Shown piece by piece: positions 1 to 11,536 of a stretch of DNA of 56,211 nucleotides (position 1 is its first letter; each line of letters starts with the position of its first letter). The DNA comes from Gnetum montanum (Eukaryota; Streptophyta; Gnetopsida; Gnetales; Gnetaceae). Made by a program: the position numbers and the translations under genes. The notes beneath the pieces are model-generated. The model did no database searches. It was not told the origin of the DNA and saw only the letters and a list, made by a program, of their open reading frames with translations. The stretch covers positions 1 through 56,211 of the forward strand of contig MNCI01014154.1 of NCBI GenBank assembly GCA_015680685.1, written 5' to 3'.

Positions 1-305
1 ACCCCTACACTCAACCATACAAAATGAGCGTTGCACGCACGATCCTGTTGAACTCTGCAGATGGACTAGTTGTGGCACCTAGACAGTTAGCCTTAGGTCG
101 CAATTTGTTGTCTTCCCACCTGGACTAGTTATTAGCTTTGTCATGTATGGTTTAGCCTAGATGAGGTGTATGATGTGTTTCCTAATCTATGCTACTCCAG
201 AAGGCAGTGGAAAATAAGATTAACTAAACTAAGCTAGGAGGAAAAGGGTAAGAAAATCTAATCTTGCCTAAGTGCGATGAGCAACCGATTCCTTGATCAA
301 CCATA
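1..305 (-). repeat. 3' LTR remnant of element A (U3 deleted, outer end off window)
   Basis: Bases 1-305 match 4891-5205 of the 5' LTR almost throughout, including the shared block around TGGACTAGTTGTGGCACC. After ACACATCT at about 305 the match stops and the sequence passes directly into the purine-tract region. About 600 bp of U3, including the palindrome array and TATA box, are missing here. The left LTR terminus would lie about 16 bases before position 1. Confidence 0.8.
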
Positions 306-311
306 CACATC

Positions 312-328
312 TATATCCCCATGACTAA
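312..328 (-). other. Polypurine tract remnant of element A
   Basis: The plus-strand run ATATCCCCATGACTAAAT is the complement of a purine tract. It aligns with the tracts at 13242 (element C) and 41596 (element E). All three are followed by the same sequence, GAAAACTCATCCT. In a live element this primes plus-strand synthesis next to the 3' LTR. Confidence 0.6.
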
Positions 329-489
329 ATGAAAACTCATCCTCAAGTTAAAGTGAAAACAAGCTACATTGATTACACAGTGGATAGGTATGGGATTATT
401 AACTCGAAAAAGAAATGGGATGATGCTGCATTGTGGGAAGAAAATAAAACAAAGACACAACACACAGAATATTTACAAAAATTTGGAAC

Positions 490-1066
490 TCATATAGTTC
501 CTGGTAGCGGTGACTCCTCCATAGGTTTCTTTCCCTTTTCTTGCACTCCAGGTATTGGGATTTGATGGTGTTGAAGTATGACTTGGAGTTTCTCCTCTTG
601 TAAGGCCTTGAGTGCCTTGGCTTCTGTGTGAGTTTGCACTTGTGTCATAGAGGTAGCCTAGTCAACCTTCTCGTTTTCTTTTGCCACCCTTTTATTCTCT
701 ATCAACAGTTTATTAAGTTGCTCGATTCTGAACAACATTTGAACCTATATTCGGAAGGTTTAATACTTCCAAAATGGCTTGAACAAAGAAATCAATAGTC
801 ACACCACAAATGTTAACCATTGTGCCTTCTTCTTTATTGTGCCAATATTGGTACATTTCCCCTAAGTACCAGGCATCGCTTTCAGAGAGGGTATCTCTTG
901 CTTCTGCCTACCTAGACCGTACGGTAGGAGGATCTTCTTCATGAACATTGAATGATTGTTCCTCCTATTCTTCATGTTGTCTGGTAGGATCATGTCTTCC
1001 ACCTTTCCGATATCATTCGATCGCACCTTGAGTAGGACCTTCTTGTTGTCCACGTTTTGGGGCCAT
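490..1066 (-). pseudogene. Short ORF3 of element A (plant-transposon-protein-like domain, truncated)
   Basis: Translation from ATG at 1066 begins MAPKRGQQEGPTQ and runs about 190 codons to a stop at 490-492. It is broken by three stops in the first 60 codons and by a frameshift near 720. A central block reading ICGVTIDFFVQAILEVLNLP resembles the N-terminal block of ORF3 in C and E. A Lys/Glu-rich helical stretch follows. The domain is much shorter than the roughly 950-codon ORF3 of C and E. The start directly follows GATTGTAG, a good splice acceptor, with CTTACTAAC 27-35 nt upstream of the start. Function is not established; the likeness to the extra-ORF domain of Athila-like elements is by eye. 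Confidence 0.55.
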
Positions 1067-2949
1067 CTACAATCACACCAGATTAATTGTTAGTAAGGTT
1101 GTTACCAAAGTTAGGTTATAACTTATTGCTTGCCTTAATAGATTTACTTTATTTCCATGTGATGTTAATTATTGGAAGAACATGTCCCTAAAATATTATA
1201 ATGTTGAGTCCTCTTTACTTAGGTGGTTTCCAAATTTAATTTTCTGGGATAGCTAAGGAGAGGAAATTGTTTTTAACACATTCTATTCTTAATTTTAGAA
1301 CTAATTACCCTTAAATATGTCCTTTGACGGATGATGAATTTCAAAAAATTTATGCACTTATTCAGCATCGGCATGTGCCCCCTCCCCCATGACTAAGCTG
1401 AATACTCTGGGGTCAAGTAGGTTTAAACAGAATGAAAATCAGAGTACCAGCAAGCGAGTTATGGATATGAAAGCAAGGGATGCGCAATCACAAGTCGTAG
1501 AGAGAATTTTGAAAGACTTCCCCTACGTGAATAGTTGCAAATAATGTTGATTAGCATAAGGGGGTCATGTATATATATAATTTTATTGAACTTAGGGCAC
1601 TTAGATGATGTACCAAATTTTTAATATTTCTTTGAAATTAAATGATGTAAACTAAGGACATATGGACTAAAGGGTTCCAAGGTAATTCAACTAGTTCTGA
1701 AGGCACGAAAATTATGATGGTGTGTTTATCAATAAAGACCTTGAATGGGAGAAAAAGGCTATCTGATGGTTCATAGGAACATTGATTCGGAGGGATAGTA
1801 ATAAGGGAAAGAATATCATGAACAATATGCTGAGGGTAATAAATGATGTGTGTGAGCTATGTCATAAGTGAAGATTATAAAAAATTACACAAGTGGGTCC
1901 TCCCCAAAGCAGGTTTCAACCTATAATGCCCTTGTGTAACCACACTTAAAGTGTTCGTGGGTACTAGAAGGATTATATGTAATCCACACTAATTTCAAAA
2001 TCCACACACATGTAAATATCATCGAAATGAGATGAAAATTCTATGCTACACAAGACACAAGCTACAATTACATGAACAGTGAGATGAGACAAACTAAAGA
2101 AAGGGATTGGAGAGATTGGGACATGAGGTAACTAACCCAAGACATAGTGAATCCTGCATGTAAAGCATGATTAATGTGTTATGAACCCATTATTCCAAGA
2201 TTAGGACCAAGTCCATCCTTCTAAATAGTGACATCGCATTGTTTCATCCCATGATGAGCAACTATGAGAGTACTAAAATAGCAAGGCATATTATCACTTG
2301 GCATTTAGTACAAGGGAGGAGTGATTTTTGTTTTATGGCACTTCATTTTTTTTCTTCTCTTCTCTTTTTTTTTCACTTTACTAAATCCAGAGCAGCTGCC
2401 AACCTTTAGGCATGGGTGCATGTCTTTCCAGTGGGATCCCCTAGAACAACTTTTGAATTTTGAGTGTCCTTTTAACTACTCTTACTCCCATTTTTTATTA
2501 GATCTACAAGGATCTTAGTACAACCATATTGCATGATAACTCTCACAGATGTCACCAAAGAGAATCCACAAGTTCCCTTGATGTCACACCCTAATCATTC
2601 CCTCTTGGTCCATCCTTCTTCATTCTGGGTACAATGAACACAACATTAATTTTAAGTTTAAGAATTTCAAGAATATCATTGTACCCATGAATAGACCCTC
2701 TTATTTGTAGAGTGGATAAGTAGATGTAGTGAGCTCACTGTTTCAAATAATTGATCACTCATGACTTAATAACATAAAACACACCTCAACCAATGATCCA
2801 CATGAGTGTTTTATTCGTAGATGAGATTACTTACAAAAATGTGAAAATACAAAACACACAAAAAGATAAAAAAAAAGTTGAAAAATGAAAAAATGGAAAA
2901 CAAAAACTTAAAATCAAAGAAAATGAAAAATATTTATTAACCATGCTTG
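1067..2949 (-). other. Noncoding spacer of element A between gag tail and ORF3 (intron-like)
   Basis: I see no coding sequence here. The stretch is A/T-rich. On the sense (minus) strand it has T-rich tracts at 2850-2930 and 2338-2385. It shares blocks with the spacers of C and E, for example the segment around GGGTGCATGTCTTTCC (about 2413-2428) and the GTGGGTCCTCCCC block near 1893. It ends at the acceptor AG just before ORF3. Its position and T-richness fit an intron removed to make an ORF3 message. Confidence 0.45.
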
Positions 2950-4758
2950 TTATTGAAATGGGGGGTATCCCCCATAACTAAACATTTGAGTATGGAAAGG
3001 ATTAATAAATGAAAAATAAGGATCCTTGCATATTGAAAATATTGAAACTGGTCCATACTTATCACCTTGGATTTCACACACTTCATAATAAGCATAGTGG
3101 GGTACTTCATACGATGTAGTTCCTGGATAATGAGTTGACCCACTATGATGTTGGTGACCATTAGATGGTATGCAAGGATTAGGATGATGCCTCCCATGGT
3201 TGTCTTCATTGAGTCGGATGGTTGTTGGAGTGTTTGATGGTGGCCCTAATGAAGTTACATGAGGCATTTGGTTCAAAGGTAAGGGTGCACCACATTGTTG
3301 GACTTGTGCTAGGTTGGAAGATGCAGTGGCCTCAGAATTATGTTGTCCCTTCCTAGAGCCGTGTTTAAAGAAAGGATGCTTTTGATGTTGAGGATGCTCT
3401 TCACTGCTGTTAGTAGCAATAGCACAAGTGTTGTTCATGGGTTGCAATCATACAAACACCTTAGGGATAGTTGGTGGCATTGTGGAAGGAGGGAAAGGAT
3501 GAGAATGTTGAAAGTTAGGAGGAATATAAGGTGCATAAGGTGGTGGTTTCGTTGGAGGTATGGGTTGATAGTATTGTGGAGAATGGTATTGTGGTCAGAT
3601 AGAGTATGGTGGCCCAAACGGAGAAACAGGATGTTGGACGTGATAAGCATTTGGATTTGGAAAATATGAAGGGTGCCTCTAGTCTAAGGGTGGTCTCCCT
3701 CCATGACTAGGATTGTTGCCACTGTGATCAAACACAATATCTCTATACGAACTCTGGATGTAACGTGTTTTCCCAATGCTCATGTATATGTAACAATATT
3801 GGGCATTGGCCTTTGGGGTGATCATACAGGCATATGTTGCATTCATATGTATGATTGGAAGTTGAGCACTTATTCCCTTTATTCTTTTTCTCTAAATTTC
3901 TATTTTTTTTCCTACTTCTTGTGTTGTCAAAACTCTAGCTCCAATGATGTTGATATATTCTCCACACTTTTGATTCATCCATTCCAACATCTTACTGATC
4001 TTTTCCTCGACTTCTTCTAACAATTTTTGTGTTGGCAAAGATGATGTTTCCACCTTGAGATTTGTTGATCTCTCCTTTTCATGACCATGGACCTTTGTTA
4101 AGTTGAAATTTCGGTCCCGTTGATATTTTTCAACACTCTCCCATGTAGCTATTTCTCCTTCTTCTTTCGCTACCTGCTTAATAAGCTCTTGAATTTGATG
4201 GGTTTGTAGGTTGTATAGTTGACCTCGGGCATANAAGGCTGACACTCTTGCATAGGTTTGATATTTTTTGTTAAATACCTCTACCATTGTTGACCAGCAT
4301 TGTATTGAATTTGGTTTTAACGATCTATACCATATTTTAGCTTGGTCAACAAGTGTCAAAGGGAAGAGCTTAAGTTTTTGCCAACTATTATCAATATTAT
4401 TCCACGTGTAGGCATCGTAGAAGGCTAGTAAGTGTTGTTGCGGATCTAAGTCATAGCCTCCTGAAAATTTGGGAAAATTATTTAAATCGAGCCTAGGTAG
4501 TTGGCTCTCTTTACAATGCCTATGTGATATTCAAATAGCCTATTGTATTTGTGTTAGGCTTGTAGTGGCCAGTGGGGGTTCATCATCATCAGGTAAGTTA
4601 GGCTTTCAAGCGTTGTGATGATGTTCTTTTTGTTCATGCTTATAGGAAACTCCCACTTCAGGTTGTATGCTCCAATCTTCATCGGCATATAGTTCGTTGG
4701 TTCTCCAATGAACTTCCTCACTAAGTGTGGCATTATCATCATCTTGTAGGAGAGGCAT
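2950..4758 (-). pseudogene. gag: Gag of element A
   Basis: Structural protein of the retrotransposon particle. The chosen start is ATG at 4758 (MPLLQDDDNATLSEEV). The capsid-like Retrotrans_gag core lies at about 4480-4060. It has the family order W-x-LKLFPLTL, then WYRSLKP, then W-x-MVEVFNKKYQTYARV. A Glu/Lys-rich helical part follows (4060-3890), then a frameshift and a Pro/His-rich tail (3650-2950) that includes a 165-codon open stretch ending YGGYPPFQ. It lacks the N-terminal domain carried by gag in B, C and E. An N at 4234 gives one unknown residue, and at least two frameshifts and several stops make it non-functional. Confidence 0.75.
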
Positions 4759-4855
4759 TGTTGTGTGTGAATTTATGTGACTTTTTATAATTACTTCTTT
4801 CTAAGAGATATACCATTAAGTTCTTTACAGCAACCTTGTATGATAACTAGCACCA

Positions 4856-4873
4856 TCCCTAGCAACAATGCCA
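4856..4873 (-). other. Primer-binding site of element A (tRNA-Asp type)
   Basis: The minus strand reads TGGCATTGTTGCTAGGGA, one base inside the LTR end at 4875. It matches 13 of 18 positions of the plant tRNA-Asp primer site TGGCGCCGTTGCCGGGGA. All five mismatches are C-to-T or G-to-A, the changes expected from decay of methylated cytosines. Confidence 0.75.
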
Positions 4874-4874
4874 A

Positions 4875-5813
4875 TCATGAGTGACGAGGTACCCCTACAC
4901 TCAACCATATGAAATAAGCGTCGCACGCATGATCCGGTCAAACTCCACAAATGGACTAGTTGTGGCACCTAGACAGTTAGCCTTAGGTCGTAGTTCGTTG
5001 TCTTCCCACCTGGATTAGTTATTATCTTTGTCATGTATGGTTGAGGCCAAATGAGGTGTATGATGTGTTTCCTAATCTATGCTACTCCTGAAGGTAGTGG
5101 AAAATAAGATTAACTAAACTAAGTTAGGAGGAAAATGGTAAGAAAATCTAATCTAGCCTAAGTGCGACAAGCAACTGATTCCTTGATCAACCGTACACAT
5201 CTTGACCTCATGCATGACTACCACTGGGACTACCAAGGATAGATCCTAGGTATGCCATTTGGATTACCAAGCGTAGATCCTAATTACACAACTGGGTTAC
5301 CAAGCGTAGATCTTAGCTACACAACTAGGCTACCAAGCAGTCACACTTAAATGCTCGTAATCAAGTCGTACTCGTTCCACATCCTAGGAGTTTAAGTGTG
5401 AGAGAGATAAAATAGTAAAAAAATTAAATAAATAATAGATAAATAAATAACAAAGTGAATGCTATAATGATGAAGTAATCTCGATCTTTATTGCCAGTCA
5501 TGTGCATGTCCAAGTACAACACACTCGAATAAAGACACCATACAATCACATTCACCACACTATGGGCAGACACGAGAAAAAAATCTAACTCTGGAGGGAT
5601 CAAACTACCAAAGATTCACTACTCTAAAACTAGGATCCCAAACAAGGGAGAGCCTCCTCTTATTTATAGATATGATGGTGCACTACGATATCGCGTACGC
5701 GATATCGCGGGGGATACGTGATATCGCATCCCATGCGATATTGTGGCTACTGATACAATAGGGCTATGATATCACAGCTACGATATCATAGCCAGAAAAT
5801 TCATGACTCATCA
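4875..5813 (-). repeat. 5' LTR of element A, 939 bp
   Basis: On the minus strand it starts TGATGAGTCATG (ending at plus 5813) and ends in CTCATGA at 4875. The expected final CA is mutated. A palindrome array built on GATATC lies at 5681-5795, a TATA box (TCTATAAATA on the minus strand) at 5661-5670, and a four-copy minisatellite containing TACCAAGCGTAGATC at 5220-5340. The extra minisatellite copies make it longer than the 828-bp LTRs of element B. Confidence 0.8.
5220..5340 (-). repeat. About 30-bp minisatellite inside the LTR of element A
   Basis: Four imperfect units share the core ACCAAGCGTAGATC, preceded by ACTGGGTT or similar. The same GGTTACCAAGC core occurs in about two units in the LTRs of B and C and three in the 5' LTR of E, so copy number differs between related LTRs. 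Confidence 0.7.
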
Positions 5814-6866
5814 ACTAATCTTTCAAGGTAAATAAATTGTTCCTTATTTTTCTTTTTCCCTAAATCTCAACACTTTTAGAGTTATCTTCTTAAGTATTTT
5901 TTTCATCTATTCTAATTATTGTTTTCTATTGATGAGGATGCTTGCCTCAACAAATTAATTTAAAATCAAAACCAAAAAAATCCATAATTATAAATAAGAA
6001 AGAAAAAAATCAATTATTCTTACTTGTAAAGGAAAATAGAGTCCAAAGATATTGGAAGAAAATTTCCCAATGACAAATAAGGGCTCAAGACATCCACACA
6101 AATACACTCACAAATCAATGATAAGGAAGCATATAAGGAATGCCCAAGATAAGCTTGACTCTCACTCTCTTCTCTCTCCTTCTTCTATATTGTTTCTTTT
6201 TTATCATGAAAATCCAATGGAAAGAGTTTGATGTCTAGTTGTACCTTTTTAGATGACTTGGTACCTAAATTACAAGATTATGGTTATTGTTCCTATTAAA
6301 GAAGATGTCTTGCAAGAAAATAAGACATCTTGTCCAAGTCGAGATTCATTATAGAGATGATGTATTACACAAAGAGTAGATAACTTGTGCTTAGTGTAGA
6401 TTTCTTGCCTAATGTGTACATGTTTTACTTGTAAGCTAGGATAACACAATAGATATATTACTAGTAAAGAAGACATCTACTCCTCTAGATAAGATATCTT
6501 ATAGGGAAAAATATGTATTTCTAGATAATACTCCAAAACTCCCAACTTTTGATTTGATGTCTCAACATCTCATACAAGCTCTTATTATCCATAAACATCC
6601 TTGAATGCATGAAAAACATATTAAATATGCAAAAATACAATAAATGAATAAAAACCATTCCAAAAAATGAGAATTAATTCTTTAGGACTAGGTGATGTTC
6701 TCATTAATTATTTTTATTTCATAAATGATTCTATTTTGTTTCTTTAGATTTATTTTCCATATTATTTTTAACATCTTGCACCATGATCTTATCTTAATGG
6801 TGTATTATGTGAAGTAACATGACATGTTTAATATTTGATGAAAATGACAACATTTGACAATGATGG
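5814..6866. other. Unassigned A/T-rich DNA between elements A and D
   Basis: I find no gene here. The segment holds several copies of AAGACATCTT or AAGATGTCTT (about 6301-6500). That motif is also repeated in the copia LTR of element G, so this may be a remnant of a related LTR. GAGGCAAGCATCC near 5936 on the minus strand is not enough to call another LTR end. Confidence 0.4.
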
Positions 6867-7736
6867 TGATGAGTAGTGGAGGTATCCCAACACTCTACCA
6901 CACAAGTTATGAGTGTCTAGCATGACCAAATTATAATCCATGAATGTACAATGTAATTATCCTAGTAGTTGATTTTAAGTTTGTGATCATTGTCTTCCCA
7001 CTTTATGATAGTGAAAGCTTAGCATATGTTTTAACTCTTAGTGAGACATATGATAGGTGATGTTATAGAGATCTTAATACTCCTAATCATAAACATGATT
7101 GGGATGAGATTAAAATCTAAGTCTAGTTAACTATGAAAACACAAATCTATCCTAGCCTAGAGTGATGGATATCTAGTCCTAGTCTATTGTACATGCCTTG
7201 GGTTTATGTAGCTTTCACTAGGATTATGAAGTAAAATTACTTCTAAACAAATCAAGTAAGACCATTACTAGATTACCAAACAATCATAGTTAGTGCTCAA
7301 AACTAGTCGTACCCATTCCACTTAACTAGAAAACATGGAAAATAAAATTCTTAAGAATGTAAAGTATTAAACTAAAGTAAATAAGAAATTACGCTAAGTA
7401 ACAATGGAATAAAAGAACTAAGGAATGTTGTAATGATGTAAAATAGCCTTGATCTTTATTACTAGTCATAAACTATGCCCAAGTATAATTTATTTGAATA
7501 AAGACTTTGTTCAACTACTTAACACCACACTACAAGAATTTACTCTATTACTAAAATTATTAAAATAAACTATAAGAATATAGCTAAGTGTTGGAATCAA
7601 AAGTTGTTGTTTGTACACCCAAGTATCAGTATTCATAGGGTTGCATATATCCCTAGACATTGCATCAATGATAACATAGGATGAGCTATGATATCATAGA
7701 TATGATATCACATCAGGTAAAACATGGACTTTATCA
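6867..7736 (-). repeat. 3' LTR of element D, 870 bp
   Basis: On the minus strand it begins TGATAAAGTCCATG (plus 7736) and ends ...CTACTCATCA (plus 6867). The order of blocks matches the other LTRs: a GATATC palindrome group at 7685-7715, then the ACTCATAC-like R region, then a decayed copy of the GTAGGGGTACC end. It is the most diverged LTR of this family in the window. Confidence 0.65.
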
Positions 7737-7752
7737 TACTCCCACAACTGAC
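7737..7752 (-). other. Polypurine tract of element D
   Basis: Plus-strand TACTCCCACAACTGAC aligns with the tract of C (TACCCCCAC at 13242) and is followed by the same GAAACTCATCCTCAAG block. It adjoins the 3' LTR. Confidence 0.55.
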
Positions 7753-7949
7753 AGGAAACTCATCCTCAAGTTACAACAAAATGAGAATAGAGTCCCTTAC
7801 AAAATTAGGAGGTCTACTTGACTTAACATGACTTGCCTTTCTACATGAATCTTGAATGTCACATTGGTATTTTTACTATATAACATAATTGGTAATTGAG
7901 AAAAAATATATTACAAAATAAAAAAATTGATGTAGCATGGTGTAGCCTT

Positions 7950-10030
7950 GAGTTTCTAGTGGTGGAGTCCCCTCCATTAATTTCTTTCATTTATCATAAG
8001 GCCTCTAAAATTGATATCTATTAAGGAGTATCTAAAGCTTATCTTATTTTATCCTTGGACCATGTACCATCCATGTTGATTATGCAATGTTTGACAAAGT
8101 TGGTACATTCCACATGCAAGGCATTTGCAAGAACATTTTATTTATTGTCATGTACCATGCCAAAAACTATCTTCTCCCTTCTTCAAATGCTCTAGCTACA
8201 TTTTGAGTTCTTGGTAGTTAGTCATTTTACATGCCAAGTTTGCTGCTACATCCTTCTACCATTGGTAGCTAGCTTTTACAATTTAAAACTCAGAGTTTGC
8301 CACATTTAATTTCTACAATGCATCTTTTGTATTAGCAAACTCTTTCTCCTACATTACATATATTACTGCTACTTATTACTCAATCTCATTCCGAGATTGA
8401 CCTACTATCAACATGGCTAAGTTAGCATATCAAAGATTTTCTAACCCCATGTATCTTCTATTTGCAGGCCTTTGTTTTTTATCTCAACCTAGTGAACATG
8501 GGCTAAACTATCTAATATGGGTTGCCAATTTGGAGCCTGAGTAATGATGGAATTGATCTTGGCTTTTTTCATCTATATTTTCTTCTTTTTTATTTACTTA
8601 TACATGTCCTCTTGGTCCCTAAAATGCTCTTTGAGCTTCTCATGTCTCTTTATCTCATTTTTCCATGAGCTTATCTCAATAGCTAATTTTTGTTTAATAG
8701 CATGTACTTTCTCCATTCAGAGTATCCTATTTTCATGAGTCAATTTGCTCATATCCTAGTTAACTCTAATTAATTATTCTCATAACTGATGAATAGTTTC
8801 CTCAAGAACATTTTTCTTCTTTTCTACACCTATCAATCTTGTGTTTTCAGCAACAAGATTCTTATTCTCCTCTTCCAAGGTTGTGAGGGCTTTGATGTGT
8901 GCATATATTTGTGCTCTAGTGACTAAGATATTCCACACTACCTTCTCTCTTTCCATCTCTACATGTATATTATGGGCAATCAACTACCTTACCTTATTAG
9001 ATCTAAACTATTCAATTTTTTCTAAGGTAACAAATCATGTAGGATCTTCTACTTCTGCTTTGATAGCTACTAATTTTTCTTGCAATCTTTGTGCTTAATT
9101 CTTAACATGTTTTACCCTTATTTTAGCCATCACTAGCTTCCCTTCTATGGCTATCACTGCAGATTGCACTATAGTGATATCACTGGGGATATCAAATAGA
9201 TTTTGCATGACTTGTCTAGTCTATAGTAATCTATCTAGGACATCTTCATGTTCAATAGGATCCATTTAGGTACCAACTAGCATTTGAGCATCTTTAACTC
9301 TAGATATATTAGTTAGTGGAATAACATGGACATTGAAGAACTCCTTGATATGATCAATCACTACTTCAGTTGCTCCTGCTACATCTTGGTGTTGCATAAT
9401 CATAACTATGACACCTTCACTAGTTTCTAGCATGACTTAGAATGATGTAGCATTTCCTAAAATTTGTTGTATCTAGTCTTCCTCTCATCCTACTTGTAAT
9501 AACACCTATCCACTTACAAGGTTTGTTGAGACTATGGGCCTCACTAAGCTTTCTCTAACTTAGTAAATATTGGAGCCCTCCCTTGCTCCCTAGATGATTG
9601 TATTTACAATTTGATGTAGATGGCTCATTGATAGTTGGTAGTCTTATGGAGGTGGTTGAGCTTATTGTTATGGTCTATATCCAATTGGTGTTTGACTATT
9701 AATTCATACTTCTAGGGAGAACTCCATGAATGGGCCAAATTTTAGTTCCATGATTATCGTGGACATGATAGAATTTTCTTGAATGGCTTGGTGGCATTCA
9801 TTGAACAATGTGAGACATTGTTCTTGTTCTAGTGATAGTGGTGCTTTTGCCTCTACTTGCATTTACCAGTTAGTGGAAATAGTGTGTTGATGAATACTAA
9901 ATGATTAGGCCTCCTACTCAACATGTTCAGATTGTAGAGTATATTCTCTTGCTTCGCCTCTACCACAACCTCTTGGTCTTTCGCTATCATGTTAGGAAGG
10001 TTCTTCAATTGTTGTTCTCTTCAAGGTCAT
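7950..10030 (-). pseudogene. ORF3 fragment of element D
   Basis: It starts at ATG 10030 directly after GATTGTAG, as in A, C and E, and ends near 7950-7990 by comparison with C. The span is about 2.1 kb, against 2.86 kb in C. The best open part (8780-8983) is a Glu/Lys/Leu-rich coiled coil reading LEEENKNLVAENTRLIGVEK. Stops are spread throughout. Upstream, CTTAATA lies in the branch-point position. It is recognised by its place before the purine tract and its likeness to ORF3 of C and E. Function unknown. Confidence 0.5.
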
Positions 10031-10268
10031 CTACAATCAATAATAATCTGATATTATTAAGGCATTTAAATTGGTTCTTTAAGGTTCATAATCCTTCTCA
10101 TACTCTTGGTTGATCAGATTCTTAGCTTCTCTTATTAGTTATGATCTTTATTATGATTGTAGAGTTAGAAAAATTTTAAAAAGAAACCCCTAAGTATTAT
10201 ATGACTAATTATAATTCCCTTACATAATTATCATTTTCTTGTTTATTATGCCCTTAAGTCCTTTGGAA

Positions 10269-11126
10269 ATGAAAAAATATATAGTAATTAATGAAAAATG
10301 TATTGCAAAATCCAAAGTAGCTCTAGTTCATGGTCAAATGAATGAACTAGAAAGAGCTTGTATGAGAGTTGGTTTAACTACCCTAGCTATGATAGAATAT
10401 TTTTCAAATGTTAATGAAGAATATGTACTTTTATTTATAGATAATATCTTTTAGTTTGTTCAAGTAGGTTTGAAGATATCTTCTTTTCTTAGGAAGAATG
10501 CCTTTAGCCATGGGTCATCAATCCATCCTTATCATAGAAATGGATTCTTTACAAGAGTAAATTACTTTGACAAAAAAGGAATTAATAATGTCAATTCAAG
10601 TCATCTATGTACCCATGGATGATTTGACATATCTTGTACTTGCTACAATATTCACACATTTGATTGTGACTATTGTACTATTAAGAGGATTAGTTGCTAA
10701 AGAAATCTATCTAGTGGTCAACACTTTGGATTTCACATCTACTATGCTCAAACCCAAAATCATGTGTGACAACATTATGAAATTGCACATAGAGTCAAAC
10801 AAACCTTGCAACATTACAAGGAACTTTAAGACATTATAGATATTCTTCGATTGGAAGAATTATTAGAAGAAGCTCATTTAACTTTAGTAACAACATGAAA
10901 AATTGAACATTTTATATCACATCCTTTTCTTGGTAGTAGAGGTTTTCACAGGTTCTACTGGAAAATATGTTAGTCTTATCAAAATAATCAGAGGACTTCA
11001 AATGATCCTTTCTAGATATTTAGATGGTCTTTCCAAGTAATCCTTTAACTTTGTAAGTGATATTGAGGAGGTGATATATTCATCAATAAAATGTCATGAA
11101 AACTATCAACTTACTTAAAATAAAAG
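10269..11126 (+). pseudogene. atpB: Plastid atpB pseudogene (C-terminal 60 %), part of a NUPT
   Basis: AtpB is the beta subunit of plastid ATP synthase and carries the catalytic sites of CF1. The translation follows it closely in order: [33 protein letters not shown], then LLFIDNIF (the Walker B region) by 10450. After a stop come [13 protein letters not shown] and [12 protein letters not shown] (10590-10760), and [13 protein letters not shown] with IRGLQMILS near 10940-11010. About 280 of some 490 residues remain, and the N-terminal half with the P-loop is absent. In-frame stops and frameshifts after position 10452 show it is dead. It is nuclear, since retrotransposons have inserted beside it. 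Confidence 0.9.
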
Positions 11127-11480
11127 CTGAACTTAAATCTTCATGTACTAACTTCTAATCAAGTTGTTTGGGATTCCCAAGTAAAGGAAATCATACTATC
11201 AACTGATAACAATAAGATATGGTAGTTATGTAGATATGTATTAATGAACAATGGTCTAATATTATTTTGATTCGTGGTTTTTCCAAAATATACAAAAATC
11301 AAATGCTTTTCTTGGTAAATGACATAGAAATGAATGTTGACATTGATCAACAAGAGACTCAAGAAACTTTTAATCATGCAAAAGCAAGCTTAAATATGGC
11401 CAAAGGAAAAAGACAAAAAGTTAAGATTAAGCTTGTTGGTAAATGAGTTAGAATTCAATTAAAGATTATCAGTGATATTC
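11127..11480 (+). pseudogene. atpE: Plastid atpE pseudogene, part of a NUPT
   Basis: AtpE is the epsilon subunit of plastid ATP synthase, normally encoded just after atpB, as here. Reading from a mutated start (CTG at 11127) gives [19 protein letters not shown] and [11 protein letters not shown], then a stop. After a frameshift it continues LIRGFSKIYKNQM, LVNDIEMNVDIDQQETQE and AKASLNMAKGKRQ (11270-11420). The order matches the whole epsilon subunit of about 135 residues. The last codons end about 60 bp before the copia LTR that starts at 11537. Confidence 0.9.
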
Positions 11481-11536
11481 TACCATCACAACATTCCTTC
11501 ACTTTCACTAAAAATAGAACATTTCACACATAGGCT

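Larger units (their letters stand above)
1..5813 (-). mobile_element. Element A: non-autonomous Ty3/gypsy LTR retrotransposon (gag plus short ORF3)
   Basis: Read on the minus strand, this element starts with a 5' LTR at 4875-5813 and continues with a tRNA-Asp-like primer site, a gag region (2950-4758), a 1.9 kb noncoding stretch, a short third ORF (490-1066), a purine tract and a 3' LTR. The last roughly 16 bases of the 3' LTR lie outside the window. It has no protease, RT, RNase H or integrase: gag is followed at once by the short tail and spacer that in elements C and E follow integrase. It therefore looks like a deletion derivative mobilised in trans by a C/E-type relative. Stops and an N at 4234 show that it is dead. 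Confidence 0.85.
6867..10230 (-). mobile_element. Element D: 5'-truncated Ty3/gypsy fragment (ORF3 plus 3' LTR)
   Basis: On the minus strand this keeps only the 3' end of an element: the ORF3 acceptor and start near 10030, about 2 kb of ORF3, a purine tract at 7737 and a full 3' LTR at 6867-7736. The homology to the C and E spacer fades at about 10230, where plastid-like atpB sequence begins near 10260. The 5' LTR, gag and pol are gone, so a deletion probably joined D to the NUPT. D has GATATC palindromes in its LTR like A and B, but ORF3 like C and E. Confidence 0.7.

Noticed and set aside
5220-5340. CRISPR-like repeat array
   Set aside because: Repeats are inside an LTR, are imperfect, have no regular unique spacers, and the genome is a plant's.
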